A program made the translations under genes and the position numbers. A DNA stretch of 64,000 nt from Spirosoma pollinicola (GTDB taxonomy: Bacteria > Bacteroidota > Bacteroidia > Cytophagales > Spirosomataceae): NCBI RefSeq assembly GCF_002831565.1, contig NZ_CP025096.1:5819014-5883013 (forward strand), read 5' to 3'. Shown one piece after another: positions 52,365 to 61,113 of the stretch. The stretch's first letter is position 1, and every line of letters begins with the position of its first letter. A model generated the notes under the pieces. That model did not search any database. It was not told where the DNA came from and saw nothing but the letters and a program-made list of their open reading frames with translations.

Positions 52365-53798
52365 GTGAATATAACTCCTCAGACAGGCATGCAGCGTGAA
52401 ATAACGACGGTGTGGAATCGCTGTCTGAGTGTTATCCGGGAAATTGTACCCGAGCAAAGTTTCAATACCTGGTTCGAACCCATCGTTCCGCTCAAACTCA
52501 ATGGAAATGTTCTCACCATTCAGGTGCCGAGCGAATTTTTTTACGAATGGCTGGAAGAAAACTTTGTACATGCCCTGCGTAAAGCCCTCGATACGGCCAT
52601 TGGTCGCAATGGGCAACTGGAATATTCGATTATCGTTGATAAAGGAAACGAGCAAAATCGGCCGCTAACGGTCAATGTGCCAACCACCAAATCGACGCAC
52701 ACGTCGAAGCCGGACAATGTCAACCCCGACATTCTGAAGAGTCCGTTTCAACTGAAAGACCTCGATTCGCTTACGCTCGATTCTTACCTCAATCCAAGTT
52801 ATACGTTTGATAACTACGTGGAGGGCGATTGTAATCGACTGGCGCGTTCGGCGGGGTACGCCGTTGCTGAGCGACCCGGTGTTACGTCGTTCAACCCCCT
52901 TATGATTTACGGCGGGGTCGGACTGGGAAAAACCCACCTGGTGCAGGCTATTGGCAACTTCATCAAGAATAATAACCAGGGTAAGTTTGTCCTCTATGTG
53001 ACGTCAGAGAAGTTTACGAACCAGTTTCTAAACGCCGTTCGATCTGATGGTATCCGGGACTTTACATCATTCTACATGCAGGTAGATGTACTGGTAATCG
53101 ACGATGTGCAGTTTCTGCAAAAAAAGGAGAAGACCCAGGAAATTTTCTTCCACATCTTCAACCACCTTCACCAGTCGGGCAAGCAGATCATTATGACGTC
53201 CGACCGGGCACCAAGGGCATTGGATGGGCTGGAGGATCGCCTGTTGTCGCGATTCAAATGGGGACTGTCGGCCGATCTGCAGACGCCCGACCTCGAAACG
53301 CGTATCGCTATCATTCAAAAGAAACTTCAGGCCGAAGGAATTTATATAGAGGATGCTGTCATCGAATACTTGGCCCATAGCGTAAATACAAACGTTCGGG
53401 AACTGGAAGGTGTCATTGTGTCGCTGATGGCGCAGGCGTCATTGAATCGCCGGGAAATTGACCTTGAACTGGCCAAGCAGACCCTGCGCAACATTGTAGT
53501 CGACTCCGAGCGGGAAGTAACCATTGATACGGTACAGGAAGCGGTCGCCAGCTATTTCAACGTAACCATCGCCGACCTGAAAGCCAAAAGCCGTAAACGC
53601 GAACTGGTACACCCCCGGCAGGTGGCTATGTATCTGGCCAAAGAAAAAACGGATTTATCGCTAAAATCTATTGGCTATCATTTTGGTGGGCGTGACCATA
53701 GTACCGTTATTCACGCTGTGCAAACTGTTAGCGATCTGGTCGCCAAACACGCCGAAACGCGCGATATTGTCGAGAAGCTGAAAGCCATGTTTAAGTAA
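52365..53798 (+). CDS. dnaA: Chromosomal replication initiator protein DnaA
   Basis: A 477-residue initiator. Domain I is near residues 10-90 (VWNRCLSVIREIVPEQSFNT), domain III starts at about 145 (YTFDNYVEGDCNRLARSAGY) with Walker A GGVGLGKTH (183-191), Walker B VLVIDDVQFL, sensor 1 IIMTSDRAPRAL and the arginine box LEDRLLSRFKWG. Domain IV carries the DnaA-box-binding signature, GGRDHSTVIHAV. The frame opens at GTG 52365; the ATG at 52389 (MQREITTVW) gives a more usual N-terminus and is a likely alternative. dnaN and oriC elements are not adjacent. Confidence 0.97.
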   Translation: MNITPQTGMQREITTVWNRCLSVIREIVPEQSFNTWFEPIVPLKLNGNVLTIQVPSEFFYEWLEENFVHALRKALDTAIGRNGQLEYSIIVDKGNEQNRPLTVNVPTTKSTHTSKPDNVNPDILKSPFQLKDLDSLTLDSYLNPSYTFDNYVEGDCNRLARSAGYAVAERPGVTSFNPLMIYGGVGLGKTHLVQAIGNFIKNNNQGKFVLYVTSEKFTNQFLNAVRSDGIRDFTSFYMQVDVLVIDDVQFLQKKEKTQEIFFHIFNHLHQSGKQIIMTSDRAPRALDGLEDRLLSRFKWGLSADLQTPDLETRIAIIQKKLQAEGIYIEDAVIEYLAHSVNTNVRELEGVIVSLMAQASLNRREIDLELAKQTLRNIVVDSEREVTIDTVQEAVASYFNVTIADLKAKSRKRELVHPRQVAMYLAKEKTDLSLKSIGYHFGGRDHSTVIHAVQTVSDLVAKHAETRDIVEKLKAMFK

Positions 53799-53804
53799 AG
53801 CCCT

Positions 53805-54005
53805 GTTGCCAAAGGGACTGATCTTGTGGAGTTTTCAAGTTTCCCTTGACTTAATGTTGCTAGGCGTATCCGACCGCATCCTGCTGTCGAGCCGTTAGAC
53901 TAAATTAAGCCAGTTAACTCTTGTGAGTCTTTTTTAGCCTTGCGGCTCGACAGCAGGGATGCGGTCAGATACAATAGTCAAAACCTACAAGATTAGTCCC
54001 CAAAG
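53805..54005. repeat. Nested inverted repeats downstream of dnaA
   Basis: Inner arms 53866-53895 and 53942-53972 (GTATCxGACCGCATCC, GCTGTCGAGCCG) surround a 46-base loop. Outer arms 53807-53838 and 53975-54005 (CAAAGGGACTGATCTTGTGG-like) are less exact. Together they fill the gap between dnaA and the FemAB-like gene on the same strand. No DnaA box is recognisable inside. Confidence 0.75.
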
Positions 54006-54034
54006 GAGAGAAACCGGGTAATGCTTAATTCCAG

Positions 54035-55000
54035 GTGGAAAATCTAACCGTTTTATCGCGCCATCACATCAACAACGCTGCCTGGGATACCTGCGTTGCC
54101 AACTCCCGGCAGCGCATTTTATACGGTTACTCCTGGTATTTGGATACTGTTTTGCCAGCGCCATCCTGGAAATGGGTTGGCCTTGTTTTAACAGATGAAG
54201 CAGGCCGGTATATGGCCGTTATGCCAATTCCTCTCCGTCGAAAACGCATTGTAGGAATTAACTATAGCTGGGTTGTTCATCAGCCGTTTTTTTGTCAGTT
54301 TCTCGGTGTTTTCAGCCCCGGCGAAACAATTGACTTCACCCCCTTCCTGCGGCTGATCCAACAAAAATTTCGATACGGGTCAACGTTCTGCTTGCGGCAA
54401 CAGCCTGACGAATCACGCTCATTCAGCTCAGTACGAATGGCTTCGACCCAATGCCTGGATTTGTCGGTAGGATACAACACGATTTATGAAAACTATACCC
54501 GCGATCGGAAGCAAAATCTGAAACGAGCCGTGTCTGCTAACTGGACCGTTGCTGATTCTACAGATCCTGTGCCATTATCGGTGCTGTTTCAGGAAAATCA
54601 CGAGGCTGGTATTGAGGGAGGTGTTGCCGTTTGGGCTTACAATAGTCTCCAGAATTTAATAAGAGAATTGATTGCCCGAAACTTGATCACGTTACGTTAT
54701 GCCTGCCGGAATGGGCGTATTGAAGCGGGGGCCTTGTTTGTGCAGGAGGGAAACCGGATTATTTATCTCTTCAATTCGGCATCCGAAGTGGGTCGGCGGG
54801 GCAATGCCCGAACATTATTGATTGATCAGGTTATTCGGGAGCATGCCGGTAGCCCGCTTCTTTTCGACTTCGAAAGCCCTGAGAAACCCTCCATTCGTGA
54901 ATTCTACCAAAGTTTCGGGGCAAGTGAAGAGCCGTTTTACGAAGTTCGCTGGAATCGGTTGAATTTTCTGGAGCGAACGCTTAGACAGCTACTATCATAA
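54035..55000 (+). CDS. FemAB-like GNAT acetyltransferase
   Basis: A 321-residue protein of the FemABX/BioF2 type with two tandem GNAT halves. YGYSWYLDTVLPAPSWKWVG and YTRDRKQNLKRAVSANW are typical of the first, ENHEAGIEGGVAVWAYNSLQ and AGALFVQEGNRIIYLFNSAS of the second. Members attach amino acids or acyl groups to cell-wall or polysaccharide precursors; the actual donor is not deducible. It starts at GTG 54035. An ATG at 54021 is out of frame. Confidence 0.83.
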   Translation: MENLTVLSRHHINNAAWDTCVANSRQRILYGYSWYLDTVLPAPSWKWVGLVLTDEAGRYMAVMPIPLRRKRIVGINYSWVVHQPFFCQFLGVFSPGETIDFTPFLRLIQQKFRYGSTFCLRQQPDESRSFSSVRMASTQCLDLSVGYNTIYENYTRDRKQNLKRAVSANWTVADSTDPVPLSVLFQENHEAGIEGGVAVWAYNSLQNLIRELIARNLITLRYACRNGRIEAGALFVQEGNRIIYLFNSASEVGRRGNARTLLIDQVIREHAGSPLLFDFESPEKPSIREFYQSFGASEEPFYEVRWNRLNFLERTLRQLLS

Positions 55001-55028
55001 GCATTAAAGGCACCTGAATCAGAGAATG

Positions 55029-55076
55029 TTTTTTGTCATTCCGACGCCAGGACCGGGCCGCCGGGATGACAAAAAA
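55029..55076. terminator. Bidirectional terminator with GTCATxCCG stem
   Basis: TTTTTTGTCATTCCG (55029-55043) pairs with CGGGATGACAAAAAA (55062-55076), one mismatch. T-tracts flank the stem on both strands. The arms belong to the same GTCATCCCGACG family as 6508-6659. Confidence 0.75.
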
Positions 55077-55133
55077 ACTATGCTTCTTGATTAATTATGA
55101 TGTATTTGTTTTTACAGGCAACTGTAATTCACT

Positions 55134-55922
55134 TTAATAATACTTCAATGGCTGTTTCAAGCCGCCATCGCGTTTGAGGTCCATCTCCATAGAGCCTACA
55201 AAGAAGTCGACTTCTACTTTAACCGGGACTTTGTTGGCATCATCGGAGACGAAAATGCGGATCGATTCTTCTTCTTTAATAAGCTTGTTTTGTGGCAAAA
55301 CCGGATTCAGTTTAATGACGTTAATCTTTCCATGCTTTGTTTTGACAACGTCTCTACCCCGATATCGAACCTTCATGTTGTAGATCGTATCGTCGTAAAA
55401 TGCCGGTACCTCAATCACCTGACCGCTGCTCAGTTTGCTGAAATCAATCGTGCGCAGAAAGTAATAACCGCTGATAAGGTCATGCACGTTATCGGGTACT
55501 TTGAAAACATCTTTCTCCGTGCGTTCTTCGGCTTTTACCGTATTGGCTTCGTGGTTGAACGTAATGTTTTCTTCCTTCCGATAGCTGTTTTCCTGAAGGT
55601 TCGTGTAAAATTTCTGCGGCAGAATAGCCGAGGTATCAATGTATGACCGCCATGTGTCGCGGATGCGCGTGACAAGGTCAAACGCACCCAGTGTGCGGGC
55701 GTCTACATTGACACGATAGCAGGGCCGCTCGTTCACTTTGTAAAGCGATGGGCTCACATCCACTACGGCTTCGGCCGCATTGATGAATCCATAGTGTACC
55801 CGGTATTCGAGGTGTTCGCCAGGACCGAAACTCGTGTTTGATACACGTCTGTACGCATTCAGAGCAACAAAACCTGTGCTGAGAATAGATAGAACACCAA
55901 GGCTGATTAATAATTTCTTCAT
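55134..55922 (-). CDS. Exported DUF3108 protein
   Basis: A 262-residue protein with signal peptide MKKLLISLGVLSILSTGFVA. FGPGEHLEYRVHYGFINAAE, the YIDTSAILPQKFYTNLQENS region and GVIKLxPVLPxNxLxKEEES-type ends are the DUF3108 pattern, a beta-rich periplasmic family of unknown role, common next to secretion or peptidoglycan genes. It lies 30 bp downstream of the predicted aminopeptidase gene at 55953, so the two may be co-transcribed. Confidence 0.87.
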   Translation of the reverse strand: MKKLLISLGVLSILSTGFVALNAYRRVSNTSFGPGEHLEYRVHYGFINAAEAVVDVSPSLYKVNERPCYRVNVDARTLGAFDLVTRIRDTWRSYIDTSAILPQKFYTNLQENSYRKEENITFNHEANTVKAEERTEKDVFKVPDNVHDLISGYYFLRTIDFSKLSSGQVIEVPAFYDDTIYNMKVRYRGRDVVKTKHGKINVIKLNPVLPQNKLIKEEESIRIFVSDDANKVPVKVEVDFFVGSMEMDLKRDGGLKQPLKYY

Positions 55923-55952
55923 ACGAACAACTACCCGCCTGCCGGGCTTCGT

Positions 55953-56999
55953 TTAAAACGATGGATAGGTTTGTTTTAGGTAGGTTAAATACCGTTTAAA
56001 ATCCCCTCCAAACTTACTGTCAAATTCCTGCCGAAAATGATTTTGCTGTTTTCGATAGGTAAGGTAACCAATGAAATACGCATTATTCGGTAGGTTTAGT
56101 TTTCCGATTGGCCGCTTATTTACTGAACGTACGCCTTTTGCACTCCGCTGGTCGTTGATCGTGTCCGACGAAACGACGATTTCCCTGATGGTTTCCCACT
56201 TCAACGAATCTTTGACTGTTGTTGACAAGGTTGGTTTAAATGTTCGATACAAACTATCGAGCATTCGGGTACCCCGTAAAATGTGTTCATCGTAGTGTTC
56301 ATAAAACACTTTTGTCGCTAAATAGTCCCGGTACGGTACAGAATCTTTGCCGTGTTTCTGAGCAAGAAAGCGTAACGCACCGTATTCGCCAACAAAATCG
56401 GCCAGGTTTTCATTGTATTCAAGATTATTCTTCACAAATAATGTGCCGTGAGTCAGCTCATGAATAATCAATTCGGCCAGGCTTCCTTCGGGTCTATCCA
56501 GAAAACTGGACAAGATCGGATCATTTAAAAATCCTAACGTCGACCAGGCCGATACTTCGCCAATACGCGTATCCAATCCTTCCCGTTGCAACTCCGCTTT
56601 TGTTGAATCGGCGCGGTCTTTTTCGAAAAAACCTTTATACGAAAACGTACCTATTATCGGGAAATGCCATTGCTTTGCAACGAGTTGATACGGTTGGGCT
56701 GCTGTAACTACCCACAGAATGGGCTTTCCTTCCTGATCATAAAATGACTCGTAACTTCCCGACTTATCCAAACCGAGCGAATCTATAGCAAAACGCTTGA
56801 TTTCCTGGATAAGTTCTACTTTTTTCTTTACCGAATCGGGGTAAGCTTCACTGTTTAATACCTCGGTTACGGGCTTCGTATTCCACAAAATGCGTAACTG
56901 CCCTTTCGCCTGCATCCACCCGTAACTGACCAATTCCCATTGCCAGACAACCAGGCAGAGCAGAATCCCGATACACACAAGAGCAATTTTTTTGATCAT
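55953..56999 (-). CDS. Predicted aminopeptidase (PF10023 family)
   Basis: A 348-residue protein with one N-terminal membrane helix (LVCIGILLCLVVWQWELVSY). AELIIHELTHGTLFVKNNLE contains the HExxH zinc motif (HELTH), and YNENLADFVGEYGALRFLAQ the Glu ligand (ENLADFxGExGA). This combination is specific for COG4324 predicted aminopeptidases. The N-terminal YGWMQAKGQLRILWNTKPVT is the family signature following the anchor. Probably faces the periplasm. Confidence 0.88.
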   Translation of the reverse strand: MIKKIALVCIGILLCLVVWQWELVSYGWMQAKGQLRILWNTKPVTEVLNSEAYPDSVKKKVELIQEIKRFAIDSLGLDKSGSYESFYDQEGKPILWVVTAAQPYQLVAKQWHFPIIGTFSYKGFFEKDRADSTKAELQREGLDTRIGEVSAWSTLGFLNDPILSSFLDRPEGSLAELIIHELTHGTLFVKNNLEYNENLADFVGEYGALRFLAQKHGKDSVPYRDYLATKVFYEHYDEHILRGTRMLDSLYRTFKPTLSTTVKDSLKWETIREIVVSSDTINDQRSAKGVRSVNKRPIGKLNLPNNAYFIGYLTYRKQQNHFRQEFDSKFGGDFKRYLTYLKQTYPSF

Positions 57000-57053
57000 A
57001 GGTTGGAATTATTCAATACAAAAGTATAAAAAATGGCACTATGATATATGAAA

Positions 57054-57087
57054 AAACCTATAAGGTCTTTTGAGGCCTTATAGGTTT
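57054..57087. repeat. CCTATAAGG palindrome, copy 3
   Basis: AAACCTATAAGG (57054-57065) pairs with CCTTATAGGTTT (57076-57087). Third copy of the family at 20951-20985 and 46058-46090; here between two genes on the same strand. Confidence 0.8.
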
Positions 57088-57132
57088 GAAAACTTGGGCA
57101 ACCCAGAATAAGCAGGTACGCTAAACTACTAT

Positions 57133-58437
57133 TTAGTCCAAAGCCTGATACACGCCTATTCTGAATTTTTTGACGAAATCACTATAGTAGGCGTAGGGCT
57201 GTACGTTTGTGAAAATGAGCAGAATAAGCTCTTCTTTCGGGTCGATCGTAAATTCGGAACAGTACATGCCTCCCCAGGTATACGAGCCCGGTGATGCCTG
57301 ATCGCCATAGTGAGAGCCTTCGGTAATAAGTTGGAAACCAAGGCCAAACTTATCTTTTCGATCCCAGACTTCGGCTGTTCCAATCTGGTTGCGAAGCATC
57401 ATATCGACGGTCTTTCTCGCCAGAATTCGTTTGTTATTGAATATGCCGCCATTGAGGAACATCTGGCAGAGTTTGGCATAATCTTCGACTGTACTCACCA
57501 AACCGGCTCCACCAAGAAACAGCGTTTTAGCGCCCGAGGTGGCAAAGTTTCGGTAGGCTTCGTTTGTATGTAGCGTCAGGGGTTTGTCCATGCTCGACTT
57601 ACTGTATAACTCAACCAGTCGATTAGCTTTGCTATCGGGCAGATAAAAATAAGTATCGGTCATGCCGAGGGGTTCAAGTACCCGTTCGCGCATGGCAACA
57701 TCGAAGGATTTGCCCGATAACACTTCAATGAGCCGTCCCAAAATGTCGATGTTCAGGCCATAGGTGAAACCCGCGCCGGTGGAGTCACTGCCGGGGTCGC
57801 GCAGGAGCGGGCGTTTCGCCAGTTTATTAATTACATTTTCGAGTTTGTCGGGAGCGGTTGAATTAAAAAACGGTACATTAAACTCGGGACGCTGGTCGAG
57901 TGGGTGTTCGTATGGGATGCCCGCATTATGGCTTAATAACTGCCGAATCGTAATTTCGCTTTTGGCCGGACGAGTATCGTAACTACCACCAACGGGGTCT
58001 TTTTTATCGTACTTAACCAGCACGGTTGGGTTTTTAAAAGCCGGGATGTATTTCGATATAGGGTCGTCTAGCAAAAACTTTTCTTCTTCATAAAGGGTCA
58101 TCAACGTGGCCGTGGTGATGGCTTTCGACTGCGACGCGATGCGATAAATATCATCGCGTTTCAACGGGGTTTTCTTCGCCAGGTTGCTATACCCAAACGC
58201 TTTGTAATGCACGATTTTGCCTTTGTGTGCAACGAAAGTTACAGCATTGGGGGCAATATCCTGATCAATTAGTCCCTGTAGCCAGGTGTCTAATCGTTTC
58301 AGCCGTTCGGCCGAAAAGCCACCTTCAGCGGGAGTTTTGGCAACGGTGAATGCTTGCGGGTGCGGTTGAGCAAATAGGGACGAAGCAACAAATAGAAAGG
58401 GTAGGAGTAAGCGCATGAGGTTTTTACAGTTTGTCAA
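57133..58437 (-). CDS. Exported serine hydrolase of the beta-lactamase class C fold
   Basis: A 434-residue protein with signal peptide MTNCKNLMRLLLPFLFVASS. IASQSKAITTATLMTLYEEE has the SxxK nucleophile motif (SQSK), and GAGFTYGLNIDILGRLIEVL the YxN element. GMTDTYFYLP and the late HYGDQASPGSYTWGGMYCSE (HxG-type third motif) complete the fold. Members are D-aminopeptidases, esterases or lactamase-like hydrolases; resistance should not be assumed. Confidence 0.88.
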   Translation of the reverse strand: MTNCKNLMRLLLPFLFVASSLFAQPHPQAFTVAKTPAEGGFSAERLKRLDTWLQGLIDQDIAPNAVTFVAHKGKIVHYKAFGYSNLAKKTPLKRDDIYRIASQSKAITTATLMTLYEEEKFLLDDPISKYIPAFKNPTVLVKYDKKDPVGGSYDTRPAKSEITIRQLLSHNAGIPYEHPLDQRPEFNVPFFNSTAPDKLENVINKLAKRPLLRDPGSDSTGAGFTYGLNIDILGRLIEVLSGKSFDVAMRERVLEPLGMTDTYFYLPDSKANRLVELYSKSSMDKPLTLHTNEAYRNFATSGAKTLFLGGAGLVSTVEDYAKLCQMFLNGGIFNNKRILARKTVDMMLRNQIGTAEVWDRKDKFGLGFQLITEGSHYGDQASPGSYTWGGMYCSEFTIDPKEELILLIFTNVQPYAYYSDFVKKFRIGVYQALD

Positions 58438-58439
58438 GT

Positions 58440-58514
58440 TTATTTGTACCTATGGGCTTCAGCCCGTGTATGCTTTGAATTGAAACACGGGCTGAAGCTT
58501 ATGGGTACAAATAA
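58440..58514. repeat. 30-bp-arm palindrome upstream of the serine hydrolase
   Basis: 58440-58469 pairs with 58485-58514 (TTATTTGTACCxATxxGCTT), three mismatches, 15-base loop. It overlaps the region before the serine hydrolase start and behind the GNAT gene stop at 58530. Confidence 0.8.
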
Positions 58515-58529
58515 TAAGTCATACGCATT

Positions 58530-59087
58530 TTACTTCTGCCAGTCCCACAAAACAACTACCCAGGTTTCGCCAATAACTGAATCGTGGAATTCGTGAATAG
58601 GCTCAAAACCAACACGGGCATGAGCGCGTAGGGAACGGGTATTGTTGGCCGAAATGTCCGTTATCAAAAGTTGGAAGCGGTCGCTATATACTTCACGATG
58701 ATGTTGGTACATCCGGTCGAACACCTTTTGCCCCCGATACCCCTCGGCTACGCACACCTGTCCCATCACATAGTAGGCATAGGTGCTCAACGGCTTGCCG
58801 CTATAACTGAGCGAGTCAATTAACGCAAAAAGCGGAAGCAGTTCGGGTATGTCGGTCCCAAATTCGGGCAACATGGTGAGGGCATAGCCGACCACCCGGT
58901 CGCCGTCTTTGGCAATGACGCTGGGCGCGGCCAGATTCATACGACTCAGCACAGCCGGGTCATGTTCAACCGTCACGAAGCCCTGATCGAGCTGTACATC
59001 AAGCGGAACATTTTTACGAAGATTATCTTGTTGCAAGGCCAAAATCCCCTGCACGTCGGCTTCAGATTGAACGGTGGTAATAATCAT
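58530..59087 (-). CDS. GNAT-family acetyltransferase
   Basis: A 185-residue N-acyltransferase. VIAKDGDRVVGYALTM is beta-3/4, and YVMGQVCVAEGYRGQKVFDR the acetyl-CoA pyrophosphate loop (Q/RGxG/A form, YRGQKVF). ITDISANNTRSLRAHARVGF then EPIHEF is the GNAT C-terminal segment (N-x-R-x-x-A/x-x-x-G-F). Substrate unknown. It lies 24 bp downstream of the HEPN gene, in the same orientation. Confidence 0.88.
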   Translation of the reverse strand: MIITTVQSEADVQGILALQQDNLRKNVPLDVQLDQGFVTVEHDPAVLSRMNLAAPSVIAKDGDRVVGYALTMLPEFGTDIPELLPLFALIDSLSYSGKPLSTYAYYVMGQVCVAEGYRGQKVFDRMYQHHREVYSDRFQLLITDISANNTRSLRAHARVGFEPIHEFHDSVIGETWVVVLWDWQK

Positions 59088-59111
59088 GTAATAAGAAACT
59101 GTAAACGAAAA

Positions 59112-59501
59112 TCAGCGTAGGAGATTATTAATTTTGACTGATACATCATCAGCAATGGCTAGCGCATCCGATACATCGCCTTCATCTAAAAAAATGGTGT
59201 CGTTTGGATATCGGATTTCAACTGCGTAGTCTTGAAGACGAGCTAATTGGTTATAATCATCTATTGTGAATAGATTGGGTTGATCAATTAGGTCAAGTAG
59301 ATAAATCAGATCGTGCGACCGTCGAAAGTCTATAGACAGGTGAATTAGATAGGCTTTAAGTAATTTCTCAACAGCCTGCTGACAATGAAAGGCAACCGTA
59401 TCTTTATAATCGGGGAGGTGATTAAAAACCAGATGTGCCGTTGTTAAATCGTGTTCGGCTTTTGTTAGCCAGCTTGCAATGGCAATTTCTTTATCGCTCA
59501 T
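59112..59501 (-). CDS. HEPN-domain protein (toxin of HEPN/MNT pair)
   Basis: A 129-residue helical protein: ASWLTKAEHDLTTAHLVFNH, AFHCQQAVEKLLKAYLIHLS and FRRSHDLIYLLDLIDQPNLF are the HEPN blocks, with R-x-x-H like (RRSHDL) active-site residues near the middle. HEPN toxins of this group are ribonucleases silenced by poly-AMPylation from the MNT partner. It overlaps the upstream MNT gene by 11 bp. Confidence 0.88.
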   Translation of the reverse strand: MSDKEIAIASWLTKAEHDLTTAHLVFNHLPDYKDTVAFHCQQAVEKLLKAYLIHLSIDFRRSHDLIYLLDLIDQPNLFTIDDYNQLARLQDYAVEIRYPNDTIFLDEGDVSDALAIADDVSVKINNLLR

Positions 59502-59805
59502 ATACTATTCTGGCCGATTGAAGAGCGTTTGTTAAGAAAGAATACGGCTGTTGACTGCTTTGCTCTACCTCTTCCGGTGTAGCCACTACAATATCCATTG
59601 GCGTTTTTAAGCCATATAAAAACCGACGAACCTCCCGCCCGCGTTGATGACGTAGCAAACTCGTGTCTTTTACAATAAGCAAGTCCAGATCACTATCGTC
59701 TGTTGCCTGGCCAGTCGCATAAGAGCCAAACAGCATAATTTTGTCTGGCTGGTAAGATGCAACGATTTTAGCAACGATGTGTTTAATGTTTTCAGGACTA
59801 ATCAT
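59491..59805 (-). CDS. MNT nucleotidyltransferase (antitoxin of HEPN/MNT pair)
   Basis: A 104-residue minimal nucleotidyltransferase. MLFGSYATGQATDDSDLDLL is the GSx10DxD motif, and MDIVVATPEEVE gives the third acid (D). It probably transfers AMP to the HEPN toxin encoded just downstream. It is preceded by about 100 bp containing no recognised gene. Confidence 0.88.
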   Translation of the reverse strand: MISPENIKHIVAKIVASYQPDKIMLFGSYATGQATDDSDLDLLIVKDTSLLRHQRGREVRRFLYGLKTPMDIVVATPEEVEQSSQQPYSFLTNALQSARIVYER

Positions 59806-59905
59806 GATCTATTCGTGTGTGTGTACGACTAAAATTACTGAATTTTACAAGATTGCCAAACCTGCCTTTTTACTATAAATACATGTGAATTGTGAAAATG
59901 CAGGT

Positions 59906-61006
59906 TTAGCTAATTACTTTTTTAACACATTTTGCCAGAAATGCCGAGTCTATTTCAGCCCCAATACCCGGTGCGTCGGGGAGTTCGATCTGATAACTGT
60001 TGTACGTTATACCGCCATAAACCGGGTCTTCGGCATGTTCGAAAAAAGCGTCCAGGTCATAGAAACGAACATTTTGGCGGGCCGATGCAAAATGCGCGTT
60101 GGCCGTCAACGCCAATCTCGACTCCGACATACAGCCAATCATACAGGGAATTCCGGCGGCTTCGCCAATGGCGTTGATCTTGAGGGCTTCGAAAATTCCC
60201 CCGCTTTTAGAGAGCTTTATGTTGAAGTAATCGACCGCTTCTTCGCGTACCAGCCGAATGGCATCGTGCGCGTCGAACAGGCTCTCATCCGCCATAATAG
60301 GGACGGTTGTTTTCTGTCGAATCTGCCGTAATCCGGCAATGTCGTGTCGTTTGACAGGTTGTTCGCAATACTGCACATTCCAGTCGCCAATAGCGCGTAA
60401 TACGCCCGTAGCCGTCACCACATCCCAGCCCTGGTTGGCATCGGTGCGGATGGGTGTCTTATCACCAATGGCTTTGCGGATGGCAGCTACTCGGGCAATG
60501 TCGTCGTTTAGATTCGTGCCAAGTTTCACCTTTATCGCTTCTGCACCTTTTTCCTGAATACGTAAAGCATCTTCAACCATGCGCTCGGGCGTGTTGATAT
60601 AAATCGTCTCATCCGTCACGAGCGTCTTTTTTACACCGCCCAAAAACTGATAAAGGGGCATTCCGGCGGCTTTGGCGGCAATATCATACAGGGCCATGTC
60701 GAAGGCCGAGCGCGTAGTTGGGTGCGCGGGCAAGTACCGGGTCAATGTATTGACACAGCCCTCAATATCGAGCGGATCGCGGCCGATCAGGAGCCTCGCC
60801 ATGTCGTCGGCAGCGGCCAGGCCCGAGGCTTGTGTTTCGCCGGCAATCATCCACAAATGAGAGCCTTCGCCCCAACCCGTGATGCTTTCGTCGGTTTTAA
60901 TTTCGACCAGTATATTCCGGGCGTTCTCGATGGTGCCGAGCGATATAGCGATGGGCGCTTTGAGCGGAATGTCGTAGCGGTAAAGGGAGATTTGGGTGAT
61001 TTTCAT
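59906..61006 (-). CDS. Dipeptide epimerase (enolase superfamily, L-Ala-D/L-Glu type)
   Basis: A 366-residue enzyme. Key residues: KxK at AIKVKLGTNL, metal ligands at RTDANQGW (D), YCEQPV (E), IMADESLF (D), and the second lysine at YFNIKLSKSGGIFE. LPAHPTTRSAFDMALYDIAA is the muconate-lactonising subgroup block. These mark the L-Ala-D/L-Glu and related dipeptide epimerases, used in peptidoglycan peptide recycling; other dipeptides are possible. Confidence 0.9.
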   Translation of the reverse strand: MKITQISLYRYDIPLKAPIAISLGTIENARNILVEIKTDESITGWGEGSHLWMIAGETQASGLAAADDMARLLIGRDPLDIEGCVNTLTRYLPAHPTTRSAFDMALYDIAAKAAGMPLYQFLGGVKKTLVTDETIYINTPERMVEDALRIQEKGAEAIKVKLGTNLNDDIARVAAIRKAIGDKTPIRTDANQGWDVVTATGVLRAIGDWNVQYCEQPVKRHDIAGLRQIRQKTTVPIMADESLFDAHDAIRLVREEAVDYFNIKLSKSGGIFEALKINAIGEAAGIPCMIGCMSESRLALTANAHFASARQNVRFYDLDAFFEHAEDPVYGGITYNSYQIELPDAPGIGAEIDSAFLAKCVKKVIS

Positions 61007-61011
61007 TGGGG

Positions 61012-61110
61012 TTTAAACGCAAAGGGCGCAAAGGATAGCGCAAAGAACGCAAAGGTTAAAGGTGGTTTCGTTGCGACCTTTGCGTTAACCTTTGCGCCTT
61101 TGCGTTTAAA
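61012..61110. repeat. AACGCAAAGG-type inverted dispersed repeat
   Basis: 61012-61055 (TTTAAACGCAAAGGGCGCAA...) pairs with 61077-61110 (CCTTTGCGTTAACCTTTGCG...). The left arm has internal tandem GCGCAAAG units. This kind of AACGCAAAGG repeat is widespread in bacterial intergenic DNA. It fills the gap between the epimerase and the amidohydrolase. Confidence 0.75.
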
Positions 61111-61113
61111 AAA

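Noticed and set aside
59806..59905. Tail duplication around the HEPN/MNT pair, as at the other TA modules
   Set aside because: No piece of the epimerase 3' end (LAKCVKKVIS) recurs after the HEPN stop near 59088-59111, so this pair lacks the gene-tail architecture.
61012..61110. Possible CRISPR-like array because of repeated GCGCAAAG units
   Set aside because: Units are short, irregular and part of an inverted repeat; no constant spacers and no cas genes.
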